From Microvirga ossetica (lineage in GTDB: Bacteria > Pseudomonadota > Alphaproteobacteria > Rhizobiales > Beijerinckiaceae): a DNA stretch of 64,000 bases. The translations under genes and the position numbers were made by a program. The notes under the pieces were generated by a model. That model ran no database searches. It saw only the letters and a list, made by a program, of their open reading frames with translations, and was not told the DNA's origin. This document shows, in pieces, positions 36,390 to 44,691 of the stretch. The stretch covers positions 541,501 through 605,500 of the forward strand of contig NZ_CP016616.1 in NCBI RefSeq assembly GCF_002741015.1, written 5' to 3'. The stretch's first letter is position 1; the number at the start of each line of letters is the position of its first letter.

Positions 36390-37460
36390 TTAGGCGACGG
36401 TGCGGACAGTCGCTCGCTCGACGAGCTCGACGGGAAGAACCTCATGCGCGAGGCCCCCCCTCTCCCCCGTCATTTCCCGTTCGATCGCCGCCAGCACGGA
36501 TTCGGTGAGATCGCTCATCGACTGCCTGACGGTGGTCAGGCGATAGGCAGCCCATTCAGACTGCAGGATATCGTCGAAGCCGATGACCGATAGATCCTCG
36601 GGAACGCGCCGTCCCATCGCGCGGGCGCCGTCGAGAAAGCCCAGCGCCATGAGGTCGGTGACGCAGAAGACGCCATCGAGATCGTGAGCGGAAAGCAAGC
36701 CTCTCGCCGCGTCCATTCCAGTCTCGTAGGTCGTCTCGCCCGAAGCCCAAACGACCGGTTCGATCCCGGCTTCCTTGACGCAGTCCACGAAGGCGCCCCG
36801 GCGGCGGATCTGGGTGGGTGTCTGAGCCCCACTGCCGACGACGCCGATCCGCCAGCAGCCGGCTCGGAGGAGGCGCTCGGCCGCAATGCGGGCTCCACTG
36901 AGATCATCGCTGATGATCGTATCAGCCTCGGTGTCGTCCGCCTGTCGATTGACCAGAATCACCCGCACGCCGTTGGCCATGCACTCGTCGATGATCGACG
37001 AGGGTGGCGAACCGGACATCACCACGATGGCCCGGACGCGGAATTCCAGGATGAGTTCGATCAGCGGTGTGATCCCCTGCTCCGCCTCGGCGGCGTTCAG
37101 GAGCAGACATTGCATGCCGCGCCTGAGAAGCGCACGGCTCAACTCGTCGAGCTGGCGTGCCATGAAGGGCAGAGACAGGTTGGCGCCGACGACCCCGACC
37201 AGGTTGGACTGATCGCTGATCAGGCTCCGGGCCAGGCGATTGACACGGTAGCCAAGAGTCCTGGCCGCCTCCTGGACGCGGTGCCTCACATCGGCCGAGA
37301 CGCTGGCGCCGGGCGTGAAGGTGCGCGAAACGGCCGAGCGTGAGACGCCGGCGAGCCGGGCGACGTCCTCGGACGTGACGAAGCTTCGCGCTGTGCGCTC
37401 ACGTTTCAGATGGTCTTCACGATCTGAAGACACGTCTAAGGGGGGTTGCTCCGCGTCCAT
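36390..37460 (-). CDS. LacI-family transcriptional regulator
   Basis: 356 residues. After a 25-residue tail, the HTH is SFVTSEDVARLAGVSRSAVS followed by the hinge helix (VSADVRHRVQEAARTLGYRV, NRLARSL). The periplasmic-binding-like effector domain continues from NLVGVVGANLSLPF to SVIGFDDI. It would repress or activate the downstream permease operon in response to a small ligand. A palindrome after it (36332) and one before it (37523) fit control of both the operon and itself. The effector is unknown; an inositol or sugar phosphate is the obvious candidate from gene context. Confidence 0.9.
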   Translation of the reverse strand: MDAEQPPLDVSSDREDHLKRERTARSFVTSEDVARLAGVSRSAVSRTFTPGASVSADVRHRVQEAARTLGYRVNRLARSLISDQSNLVGVVGANLSLPFMARQLDELSRALLRRGMQCLLLNAAEAEQGITPLIELILEFRVRAIVVMSGSPPSSIIDECMANGVRVILVNRQADDTEADTIISDDLSGARIAAERLLRAGCWRIGVVGSGAQTPTQIRRRGAFVDCVKEAGIEPVVWASGETTYETGMDAARGLLSAHDLDGVFCVTDLMALGFLDGARAMGRRVPEDLSVIGFDDILQSEWAAYRLTTVRQSMSDLTESVLAAIEREMTGERGGLAHEVLPVELVERATVRTVA

Positions 37461-37522
37461 TGATGCTCTGCGTGCGTCCGATGGCCGATGTTGGGATGCC
37501 TCGAAACTGACGAAAGAAATCT

Positions 37523-37538
37523 ATGCACACGTGTTCAG
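37523..37538. promoter_or_regulatory. second LacI-type operator, upstream of lacI
   Basis: ATGCACACGTGTTCAG matches TTGCACACGTGTGCAA at the central GCACACGTGT and differs in the outer bases. It lies about 63 bases before the lacI start on the promoter side, consistent with autoregulation. Confidence 0.6.
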
Positions 37539-37541
37539 CGT

Positions 37542-37661
37542 AGGCAAGCGTCCGCGAAGCGAAGAAGCCGAAGAAGGAAAAGCCAAAGGAAGCGATCCCG
37601 ACCTCACCCTTCGCGCATCAAGGCAAGCACCCCGGCGAAGCCATCCAGTGGCAAGCGATAG
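37542..37661 (+). pseudogene. broken copy of the 46-aa Lys-rich gene
   Basis: The section from about 37550 encodes AKKPKKEKPKEAIPTSPFA, matching the small gene at 7402, and then ends in GGCAAGCGATAG like the first copy. The start codon region is absent and a short deletion shifts the reading frame before the stop. It precedes the second methyltransferase copy in the same order as at 7402-8410. Confidence 0.6.
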
Positions 37662-37849
37662 CGTCCTGGCGCATCGACCTGCGAACGGCCCCGCTCGATG
37701 CATTGTTTGAACACGATCATGCAAGAGAATACGCTGCGTTGGCCGAACGCATTCATGAACGTCCGTCAATTGACCGGTCCTTCCTAACAGGTACATTCAA
37801 CCGTGCATGATCCTGCGCGAAATAGGTAATACTGTCCTAAGAGCTATTC

Positions 37850-38554
37850 ATGATCCCCTGGATCTTGCTCGACACGGCAAAAATCCCTGGTGACGGGGGC
37901 GAACTGCGTCTCAAGAAGCGCGGTGCCGAGTTCTCCATCATGTTGGGCAGCAACGAACTGATGAATAGCCGCCTTAGTGGTTCCGAGGAGGCTCTCGCCA
38001 AACTGTCTTGCCTGAGACTTCGGGGCCGCGAGCGACCAAAAATCCTTATCGGTGGCTTGGGGATGGGCTTCACGCTTCGCGCTGCGCTTGCTGAACTCGG
38101 CTCTGAGGCTCAGGTTACCGTGGCTGAACTTCTGCCCGCTGTTGTGGCATGGGCGCGAGGTCCCATGGCCGAAGTATTCGGCGGTAGTCTTAAGGATCCG
38201 CGCGTCAGCATTTTCGAAGGCGATGTTGGGCGTCTGATCAGGTCTGGCCGGTCTGCTTACGACGCTATTCTGCTCGACGTCGACAACGGACCCGAGGGCC
38301 TGACACGCAAGGCCAATGACAGCCTCTACGACTTGCCAGGGCTTAGCTCCGCCCGGACGGCGCTGACACCTGGTGGCGTCCTGGCAGTGTGGTCATCGGC
38401 ACCGAATAAAGCTTTCACCCAGCGCCTGCGTAAGGTGGGGTTTGGTGTGGATGAGGTAGGTGCGCGCGCCAATGGAGCACGTGGTGGCGCAAGACACACT
38501 ATCTGGATTGCGACGAAGCAACGGGGCTCAACTGCCTCACAGGCGCAAAGCTAG
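37850..38554 (+). CDS. spermidine-synthase-like SAM-dependent methyltransferase, copy 2
   Basis: 234 residues, closely related along its full length to the gene at 7730: both begin MIPW(V/I)LLDTAK and share KKRGAEFSIMLGSNELMNSR and GGLGMGFTLRAA. The SAM site (ILIGGLGMG), VTVAELLPAVVAWAR and AILLDVDNGPEGL are intact, so this copy is probably also functional. The two proteins differ mainly in the C-terminal third. The substrate is unknown. Similarity continues upstream through non-coding DNA, so the copy arose by segmental duplication rather than independent acquisition. Confidence 0.75.
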   Translation: MIPWILLDTAKIPGDGGELRLKKRGAEFSIMLGSNELMNSRLSGSEEALAKLSCLRLRGRERPKILIGGLGMGFTLRAALAELGSEAQVTVAELLPAVVAWARGPMAEVFGGSLKDPRVSIFEGDVGRLIRSGRSAYDAILLDVDNGPEGLTRKANDSLYDLPGLSSARTALTPGGVLAVWSSAPNKAFTQRLRKVGFGVDEVGARANGARGGARHTIWIATKQRGSTASQAQS

Positions 38555-38607
38555 ACAGACAATGCCACGGCATCTTTCCTGCTGCGGTCTCCCCGTACTG
38601 GTCGGGG

Positions 38608-38823
38608 CGTGACCGGAGGGCTCGTGGCGGCTACGTCGATTGCGTCCGCCTTCGCGGGTTGGAGCTCCATCATCGTCGGCTGCAAAGGCTTATCGACGCC
38701 GTAGAGAAGCAGTGGGAGGCCGAGCGCGAAGATGACGAATTTGTGGCTCACGATCCCTACGTCGCCCGCCTGATGGACATGTTCGACATCCTCGGCAGCA
38801 CCTACCGCATCGCAAGGACATGA
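38608..38823 (+). pseudogene. 5'-truncated small conserved gene
   Basis: The plus frame ending at 38823 (TGA) reads GGYVDCVRLRGLELHHRRLQ, RLIDAVEKQWEAEREDDEFV, then AHDPYVARLMDMFDILGSTY. This is a convincing helical protein, but it has no ATG and the frame runs into the end of the methyltransferase gene. It looks like a conserved small protein that lost its start. It could use an uncommon start codon (TTG 38659), so it is not certainly dead. Function unknown. Confidence 0.45.
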
Positions 38824-39174
38824 CGCAGGGCTTTGCACAGCGTCTCAGTTCAATCCAGGAAATACCCCGCCGGTCACGAACGTCAGATATTACCTGCTAT
38901 AACGGACATTCGACTTACTTCCGGGATATGCCAGTTAGCTGTCGTTAGCGCAGGACAGCGAAGGCACCTGCCCCAACTACTTAAAGCACAGCGGAGTTAC
39001 TGCTTAGCTTATCGCCTGACACAATAAGTGATTAGATCGCTCTCGTTCATCTCGGATATGGTAGAGGTCGCATTTTCAGCGCTCTATGCTGCGCATCAGC
39101 GAGCCGGCCTCTGTTCATTACCTCGCCGCGCTGCAATTTGCGAAGCTGAGCATTGAAGCCGTCATGAGGTGATC
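38824..39174. other. gap before the S8 peptidase gene
   Basis: No gene is supported. It contains a short copy of the dispersed GCGGACATTC repeat at 38902-38934 and must carry the promoter of the peptidase gene. Confidence 0.4.
38902..38934 (+). repeat. dispersed GCGGACATTC repeat, copy 2
   Basis: ACGGACATTCGACTTACTTC with a following TGCCA block, a shortened and diverged form of the repeats at 5695 and 59249. Confidence 0.4.
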
Positions 39175-42100
39175 ATGGCACGTTGCTGGCGACATATCCT
39201 GATTGCGGTAGCAAGCACCGCTGCCGCTCTCCCCCTTCGGGTTCAGCTTGACCTCGGCCATAGCTCCAGCTTGCCCGTCCTCGATGGGGCAGCCTTCGCC
39301 AAGGGCGGTGATCGCTCCGGGGGCGATGGGGGTGGAGGCCGCGGCGGCGAGGGCAATGGAGGCGGGAAAGGCGCCGGGGGTGGCAAAGGTGGTGCCGATG
39401 GAAACCGCGGCGGAAAAGGCAGCGATGGCAGGTCGGGCGACGCTGGAGGAGCAGGCGGCGGGAACGGGAATGCCGGAGGCAGCAAGGGCGGCTCGCCTGG
39501 AGGCAACCAAGCTGGGGGCAATCCGGGCGGAGGCAATGCAGGCGCAGGCGGCCCAGGCGCGGGCAACCAAGGCGGAGAGCGCGGTAACGGTCAAGGCGGG
39601 GGCAAAGGCGACCCTGGCCGGGGCGGTCCAAGCGGCGGCCCCTCCGGAGGTCCAGGCGGTGGTGCCGGAGGAGGCACCAGCCCTGGGGCGAGTGCCGGTA
39701 ACGGCAGCGCCGGAGGCAACTCCCAGGGCCAGGGCAAAGGAGGCAACGCGGATGGCAATTCGTCCGCAGGCTCCGGTGACGGAAAGTCAGGCAACAACGG
39801 GAACGGCAAGGGACGAGGCGGCAAAGGGCCAGGCAAGGCTGACAACGCACGGGGCGGGAACAGGAGTGCCCGAGATAGCAAGGGAACCGGCTCGGCCGAA
39901 GCGAGATCCGGCCTGGGGAACAGTAAAGGCAACGGCGCCACCAAAGGGAACTCGAAAGGCAGTCCTGGCGGTGTCGGTGGCGGCCTCGGCACGGGTCAGG
40001 GCAGCAGCAATGCTGAAGGCAGCAGCGGCAAAGCCGGAGGCAAAGGCAATAGTGCGGGCGGGAACAGCAGCACGAGGACGAGTGAACGCAGCAGCGTAGC
40101 CGGCAGCACCGCCAGCGCACGCGCCAGCAAGGATAAGGCTGGGGCGCAGAGAGCCAACGGTGCCCAGAAGGCTGGGGACAGGGCTACCTCTGCGAGCAGT
40201 ACGGGAAGCTCCGCTGAGACAAGTAAGGCAGGTAACAGCGAAAGCCTACGCGGGAGCGCGAAGGCGCAGGCGAACGCCAGCCCAACCCAGTCGAGCCAGG
40301 GCAAGGCCGCCGCATCGGACCAGCAAACGACCGGCCGGACGAAAGCTGCCTCTCAACCAGCAGCAACATCAAAGGCTTCAACTCAGGCGAAGGCTGAAGT
40401 AGGTGCCCCCCTTGGCTCAACGCCGACGAGCAGGGCCACCACCACGGCGCCCGACCAGTCAACGGCGGGCCCGGCCCCCACGATCGATCAAACAGCCGCC
40501 CCGACGCCTGCGACTTCACAAGCTTCAAACCAGATGCAGGCCTCACAGGCAGGTGTCCCCAACAACGCCGCGCCGACAAGCCAGAGCTCAGCCCCCACAA
40601 CCGAGCAGGCAGTGGGAGAGACCCCCACGGCCTCTCTAACATCGGCGAGCGCCAGCCCGACACCGACGAACCAGGCACCCGCCACCCCGGCGCAGGAAAC
40701 ATCTCTGCCGTCAAGCGAGACACAGACCGTACAGGCAGAGGCGCCCACCAGCGCTGCTCCGACGAGCCAGGATACGGTCCCCGGACCTGACCTGCCGACA
40801 GGGACACAGCCCTCCGCAATCTCTCCAGCCCCGGTGAATTCCAGTCCGACCCTGCCGAGCCAGGACATGGCGGCTACACCTGACGAGCAAACGACGAGCC
40901 CTGCCCCAGCACCCGCGCCGGCCCAGACGAGTTCACAGGAACCAGCCGAAGCGGAGGCTGTGCAAACAGATGCCCCCGCCAGCGCCACCCCGACGAGCCA
41001 GGCCTCAGTTCCCACGCCTGATCAAGCAGCATCGAGCCCAACTCCGGAGGCCTCCCCAGCCCCCACGAGCGAGGTCACGGCCACAGCACCCGACCAGCCA
41101 ACAGCGGACCAACCTCAAGCCGTCCCTCAAGTATCTTCGGCATCCCAAGGTTCAGAGACAGGGTCTGTGCAAGCGGATGCTCCGGCCAGCCCGGCCTCAA
41201 CGAGCGAGAGCGCAGCTCCCGCACCCGACCAGCAAACATCAAGCCCGACCGAAGCCCCCTCACCGGCACCGGCAGCATCTGACGTTTCACCCCAGACAGA
41301 GACTGCACAAGAAGCTATCTCCACCAGCCCAACGCCGACGAGCCAGAGCACAGCCCCTGCATCCTCCGAGCCCATCGGGAGCCCGGCGCCAGCTCCCTCG
41401 CCGGCAGCGGCGAGCACCAGTCCAACGCCGACGAGCCAAGGTGTGGCCGCCGCATCGGACCAGCAGACTTCGAGCCCGGCTCAGGCAGCCTCTAAGGCAG
41501 CCGCTTCAGCGCAGGCTCCCTCACGGGCATCGACCCAGGCAGAGTCCGTGCAAACCGCCAGTGCCTCCGCGAGTGTGGCCGATGCTGTCGACCCCCGCCC
41601 CAAGCCGCGGCAATCCACCAGCTTCATCCTGGCATCAGGCCTGTCGCGGGACGACTTGACCAAGCTGACCGCTCAAGGCTTTCACGTCGAAACCCGGACG
41701 CAAGGCCGGATCACCCCACAGGTGGTCAGGCTGCGCATTCCCCAAGGCGCCTCCCTGACGCAGGCGCGGCAGAAAGTCCGTCTCGTCGATGCCCAGGCTT
41801 CAGCGGATTTCGATCACTACTACTATCTCGATGAAGGCGCAGGTACGTGCACTGGTCCTGATTGCAGGGCAACTGCTCTCGTGAACTGGTCAGCGTCCAA
41901 CGCAGCTCAGTGCGGTCCGACGCCTCTCATTGGCATGATCGACACGGGCATCAACCTCGAGCACGAAGCCTTGAAGGACCAGGCGATCGAGGTATTGCCA
42001 GCTCCTGCATCCCATGCTGATGCCTCGTTGCAGGATCATGGCACCGCGATTGCGGCCCTCCTTGTCGGACGGCGGGGGAGCCAAACGCCTGGTCTCCTGC

Positions 42101-42765
42101 CGGACGCGAAGCTCGTCGCGGTGGATGCCTTCTACCGCGACGGCGGCACTGCTGATCGGACGGACGTGATGTCCCTTGTGGCCGGCGTTGAGGCATTGGC
42201 CGAGCGTGGTGTGCAGGTCATGAACCTGAGCCTGTCAGGTCCGCCGAATGAGGTCCTCCAGAACGCCATCGAGGCCGCCCAGGCCAAGGGCATCGTGATC
42301 GTTGCGGCCGCGGGCAACAATGGCCCCGGCGCCGAACCGTCATATCCAGCCGCCTATCCTGGAGTCATCGCGGTCACCGCAGTGGATCAGGAACTGAATG
42401 TGTACCGGCGCGCCACGCAGGGCGGATATGTTGACCTTGCTGCACCCGGGGTGAATATCTGGACAGCATCGTCGAAGGGCAGTGGCACCCTGAAGTCAGG
42501 CACATCCTATGCTGTCCCCTTCGTGTCCGCCGCAACAAGCCTGTTGCTCGCGTCCAACCCCACGTTGGACCCTAAAGTGGTTCAGTCCGGCCTGGAAGCG
42601 CGCACCCGCGACCTTGGGAAGCCCGGGTGGGATCCGACGTACGGGTTCGGCCTGATCCAGGTGGCAGGCCTGTGCCCGCAACCCACGAAGCCGGCACCGG
42701 TAACTGCGGCCTATGAGCAGCCGGCTGCTTTACCTTTTGCAGGGCAGACTTCAGACATGCCTTGA
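39175..42765 (+). CDS. S8 (subtilisin) serine peptidase with a very long low-complexity N-terminal region
   Basis: 1196 residues. ATG 39175 is preceded by GAGGTGATC; an upstream GTG is in frame. A short hydrophobic N-terminus (about 8-22) is probably a signal sequence. Residues 45-290 are Gly-rich (GG-X repeats with Asn/Lys/Ser). Residues 290-800 are rich in Ala, Ser, Thr, Pro and Gln with a recurring PTSQ-like unit. A small pro-like domain follows (SFILASGLSRDDLTKLTAQG). The catalytic domain has Asp923 (MIDTG), His955 (DHGTAIA), the oxyanion Asn in AAGNNGPG and Ser1111 (GTSYAVP). The C-terminal tail is short. All catalytic residues are present, so the enzyme should be active outside the cytosol. 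The long stalk suggests surface display or a wall/matrix-spanning spacer. Confidence 0.85.
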   Translation: MARCWRHILIAVASTAAALPLRVQLDLGHSSSLPVLDGAAFAKGGDRSGGDGGGGRGGEGNGGGKGAGGGKGGADGNRGGKGSDGRSGDAGGAGGGNGNAGGSKGGSPGGNQAGGNPGGGNAGAGGPGAGNQGGERGNGQGGGKGDPGRGGPSGGPSGGPGGGAGGGTSPGASAGNGSAGGNSQGQGKGGNADGNSSAGSGDGKSGNNGNGKGRGGKGPGKADNARGGNRSARDSKGTGSAEARSGLGNSKGNGATKGNSKGSPGGVGGGLGTGQGSSNAEGSSGKAGGKGNSAGGNSSTRTSERSSVAGSTASARASKDKAGAQRANGAQKAGDRATSASSTGSSAETSKAGNSESLRGSAKAQANASPTQSSQGKAAASDQQTTGRTKAASQPAATSKASTQAKAEVGAPLGSTPTSRATTTAPDQSTAGPAPTIDQTAAPTPATSQASNQMQASQAGVPNNAAPTSQSSAPTTEQAVGETPTASLTSASASPTPTNQAPATPAQETSLPSSETQTVQAEAPTSAAPTSQDTVPGPDLPTGTQPSAISPAPVNSSPTLPSQDMAATPDEQTTSPAPAPAPAQTSSQEPAEAEAVQTDAPASATPTSQASVPTPDQAASSPTPEASPAPTSEVTATAPDQPTADQPQAVPQVSSASQGSETGSVQADAPASPASTSESAAPAPDQQTSSPTEAPSPAPAASDVSPQTETAQEAISTSPTPTSQSTAPASSEPIGSPAPAPSPAAASTSPTPTSQGVAAASDQQTSSPAQAASKAAASAQAPSRASTQAESVQTASASASVADAVDPRPKPRQSTSFILASGLSRDDLTKLTAQGFHVETRTQGRITPQVVRLRIPQGASLTQARQKVRLVDAQASADFDHYYYLDEGAGTCTGPDCRATALVNWSASNAAQCGPTPLIGMIDTGINLEHEALKDQAIEVLPAPASHADASLQDHGTAIAALLVGRRGSQTPGLLPDAKLVAVDAFYRDGGTADRTDVMSLVAGVEALAERGVQVMNLSLSGPPNEVLQNAIEAAQAKGIVIVAAAGNNGPGAEPSYPAAYPGVIAVTAVDQELNVYRRATQGGYVDLAAPGVNIWTASSKGSGTLKSGTSYAVPFVSAATSLLLASNPTLDPKVVQSGLEARTRDLGKPGWDPTYGFGLIQVAGLCPQPTKPAPVTAAYEQPAALPFAGQTSDMP

Positions 42766-42871
42766 CCCTCGACGAGCAATCGTACTTTGGGTGCAAAACA
42801 GGCAGCTGAACGCACCGGGTGTAGCCCTGTCGAAAGTCCGTTAATGGGCTCACCAACATGCCGGGGCCTCG

Positions 42872-43416
42872 ATGCGCTGTCTTGGATTTCGCGAAATGGG
42901 ATGTCATGACGGCAGCGTCGATTGCGGTACCGAGGCCCTGCGTCAGATGGCGATCCGCGATGGTGGTGTTGCGCCGAAGATCAGGAACGTCATTCTGGCA
43001 TCCCCGGATCTCGACATTGATGTCTTTCGCCGGCAGTCGCAGGAACTGGGCCCGTCCCGTCCGAAGCTTACGCTTTTCGTCTCCCAGGACGATCAGGCCC
43101 TTAGCGTGTCGCGCCTTATCGGCGGCGATGTCGACCGGCTGGGCCAGATCAACCCAGGTGCCGAGCCCTATCAGCCGAACTGGAGACGGCCGGGGTGACG
43201 GTTCTCGACCTGACGGCGCTCAAGAGCGGCGATCCGCTCAATCATGGCAAGTTCGCGGAATGCCCTGAGGTGGTCAGGCTGCTCGGCGAGCGCCTCATGG
43301 CAGGGCAGACGATTTCGGGGAACAAAACCAGCGTTCGCGACCGATTGGAAGCCGTGGCGGCGGGAGCCGCGCAAACCGTAGGAAGTGCTACGAGCCTCAC
43401 TGTTCAACCCCGGTGA
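42872..43416 (+). pseudogene. alpha/beta hydrolase (COG4782-like) fragment, frameshifted
   Basis: The frame from 42872 contains EALRQMAIRDGGVAPKIRNV, ILASPDLDIDVFRRQSQELG and TLFVSQDDQALSVSRLIGGD, the C-terminal half of a DUF900/COG4782 esterase. Near 43190 the frame breaks; the family continues in another frame as GVTVLDLTALKSGDPLNHGK, FAECPEVVRLLGERL. The nucleophile-elbow region upstream is degenerate. The gene has therefore lost its N-terminus and suffered at least one frameshift. It is related in family, not in detailed sequence, to the remnant at 14865-15343. Confidence 0.65.
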
Positions 43417-43502
43417 TCGTTCTCTCTCGCCACGAACTGGGCCGATAGATTCACGGGATCGGCTTAGTCCCAAAAGTGAAACCCATTATTGTGTTCGATG
43501 AT

Positions 43503-43919
43503 CTAGTGGCGTGTACGCAGTTCCACGATGGCAGCGGGCAGACCCGAGCGGTACTTCTCAAGCAACAGTGCCATCACGTTGCCCGCTCCTGTTCCCCCTA
43601 CTCTCGCAACCAGGAAGCTACTCAGCCCATCTTCGCGTGCCTTGCATTGCTCGAAAGCCTCTTTTGCAAGGATCTCTGGATCCTGACGCGAATGGATCCT
43701 TCCCCTTACGAACGAGGCGGCGCAAGCCTGCCATTGGTCGTTCAGAACCTTTGCCTCCTCATAGACGACGAGAGCATCGAACTCATCGGCAAAGACAGCA
43801 GGCCCTGCAACCAGTGAGGCGAGCATGGGGCAGACGAGAAGCGCAACGCGCCAGCCTGTCTTGGGAGGACCGACGTATGGACTAATGTCCTCGCGATGCC
43901 GCATCATAAACAATTGCAT
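43503..43919 (-). CDS. membrane-anchored or secreted hypothetical protein
   Basis: 138 residues from the ATG at 43919, which has AGGG about 10 bases upstream; the frame is open for 56 more codons. A hydrophobic stretch (WRVALLVCPMLASLVAGPAVFA) at about 23-44 is a signal peptide or single anchor. The mature part has two Cys (QACAASF and QCKARED) and an Ala/Leu-rich C-terminus with RSGLPAAIVELRTRH. The family is not recognised. Periplasmic location is inferred. Confidence 0.55.
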   Translation of the reverse strand: MQLFMMRHREDISPYVGPPKTGWRVALLVCPMLASLVAGPAVFADEFDALVVYEEAKVLNDQWQACAASFVRGRIHSRQDPEILAKEAFEQCKAREDGLSSFLVARVGGTGAGNVMALLLEKYRSGLPAAIVELRTRH

Positions 43920-44059
43920 TCCGATAACCCTACCCGTGCTCCTCTCGGCCATACGGTGAGTGAGCAATAATGAATAATCCGCTGCTGCATCGTCGGCATG
44001 CTTTAAGCTCCCCTCCCGCTGACGGAATTTGCGGTGAAAGCAGCCCGCAGTCCCAGCCG

Positions 44060-44554
44060 CTACTCGCCCCGTTTGACCCGAGCCCACTCGCGCTTGAGGA
44101 TTCCTTGCAAGACTTGGATGATGTCATGGCTGATGACCTCGATGCGGTCCTCAACGCGATCCTCCAGCAAAGGAGAGCGAAGATGGTCGATCGCTTCCTT
44201 CATCAGGACATTGAGTTGCTGATGATCCTGTTTCAAGGGGTTGAGCATGAGCTCAATTTTGGAGACGGTCCGCAGCAGGTTCTCCACACGCCTGGAAAGC
44301 TCGGGATCTCGGGCAATGAGGATGCCGGACGGTTCGTTCATGGTCTGACGGAGCGCGGCCGCGATCAAGAGTTGGGAGTTGAGGCTCGCCACGAGGTCGC
44401 GCATGGTATCGATCCACTTCTGGCGGTTGACCGACAGAACGTTCGTCTTGAACTCGAACTTGGCGATCCGCGTGTTGACAAACGGTCCGGCAATCGAAGC
44501 GATCATCGCGGTGGAGGCCGAGATGAGAGTGATCCACTGTGGGTTGAGATCCAT
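44060..44554 (-). CDS. membrane-associated coiled-coil protein (164 aa)
   Basis: An N-terminal membrane helix (about 8-27: ITLISASTAMIASIAGPFVN) leads into a long amphipathic helical region (KFEFKTNVLSVNRQKWIDTM, RDLVASLNSQLLIAAA, then KIELMLNPLKQDHQQL). This is the layout of small inner-membrane proteins with a cytosolic coiled coil. The family is not recognised. It lies close to the TetR gene and the 25-aa peptide on the same strand, but with a gap of about 60 bases. Confidence 0.6.
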   Translation of the reverse strand: MDLNPQWITLISASTAMIASIAGPFVNTRIAKFEFKTNVLSVNRQKWIDTMRDLVASLNSQLLIAAALRQTMNEPSGILIARDPELSRRVENLLRTVSKIELMLNPLKQDHQQLNVLMKEAIDHLRSPLLEDRVEDRIEVISHDIIQVLQGILKREWARVKRGE

Positions 44555-44613
44555 CGTTCTGATCCGTGGTATGAGCTTCCAGTTGTTCTGTCAGCTGAGA
44601 TTTCAGCGTTTGG

Positions 44614-44691
44614 CTAGCGGAACAACGCGACGTAAAGCGTGCCGCAGGAGATCGACATTGTGATGATGAGCGGGAACCACCGGGACATCAT
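44614..44691 (-). CDS. 25-aa membrane peptide overlapping the TetR stop
   Basis: Translation: MMSRWFPLIITMSISCGTLY, then VALFR. A single hydrophobic helix with one Arg at each end. Its ATG overlaps the stop of the TetR gene in an ATGA junction, the arrangement of translationally coupled genes. This is the main support; there is no homology to cite. It could be a small regulator or accessory peptide of the efflux locus. Confidence 0.4.
   Translation of the reverse strand: MMSRWFPLIITMSISCGTLYVALFR

Noticed and set aside
39173..40120. Cys/Arg-rich minus-strand frame of 315 codons
   Set aside because: Produced by the repetitive Gly-rich coding DNA of the S8 peptidase read backwards.
40400..41560. 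Repetitive DNA that could suggest a CRISPR or satellite array
   Set aside because: The repeats are degenerate, vary in length and keep one open frame; they encode the PTSQ-like stalk and have no constant spacer/repeat pattern.
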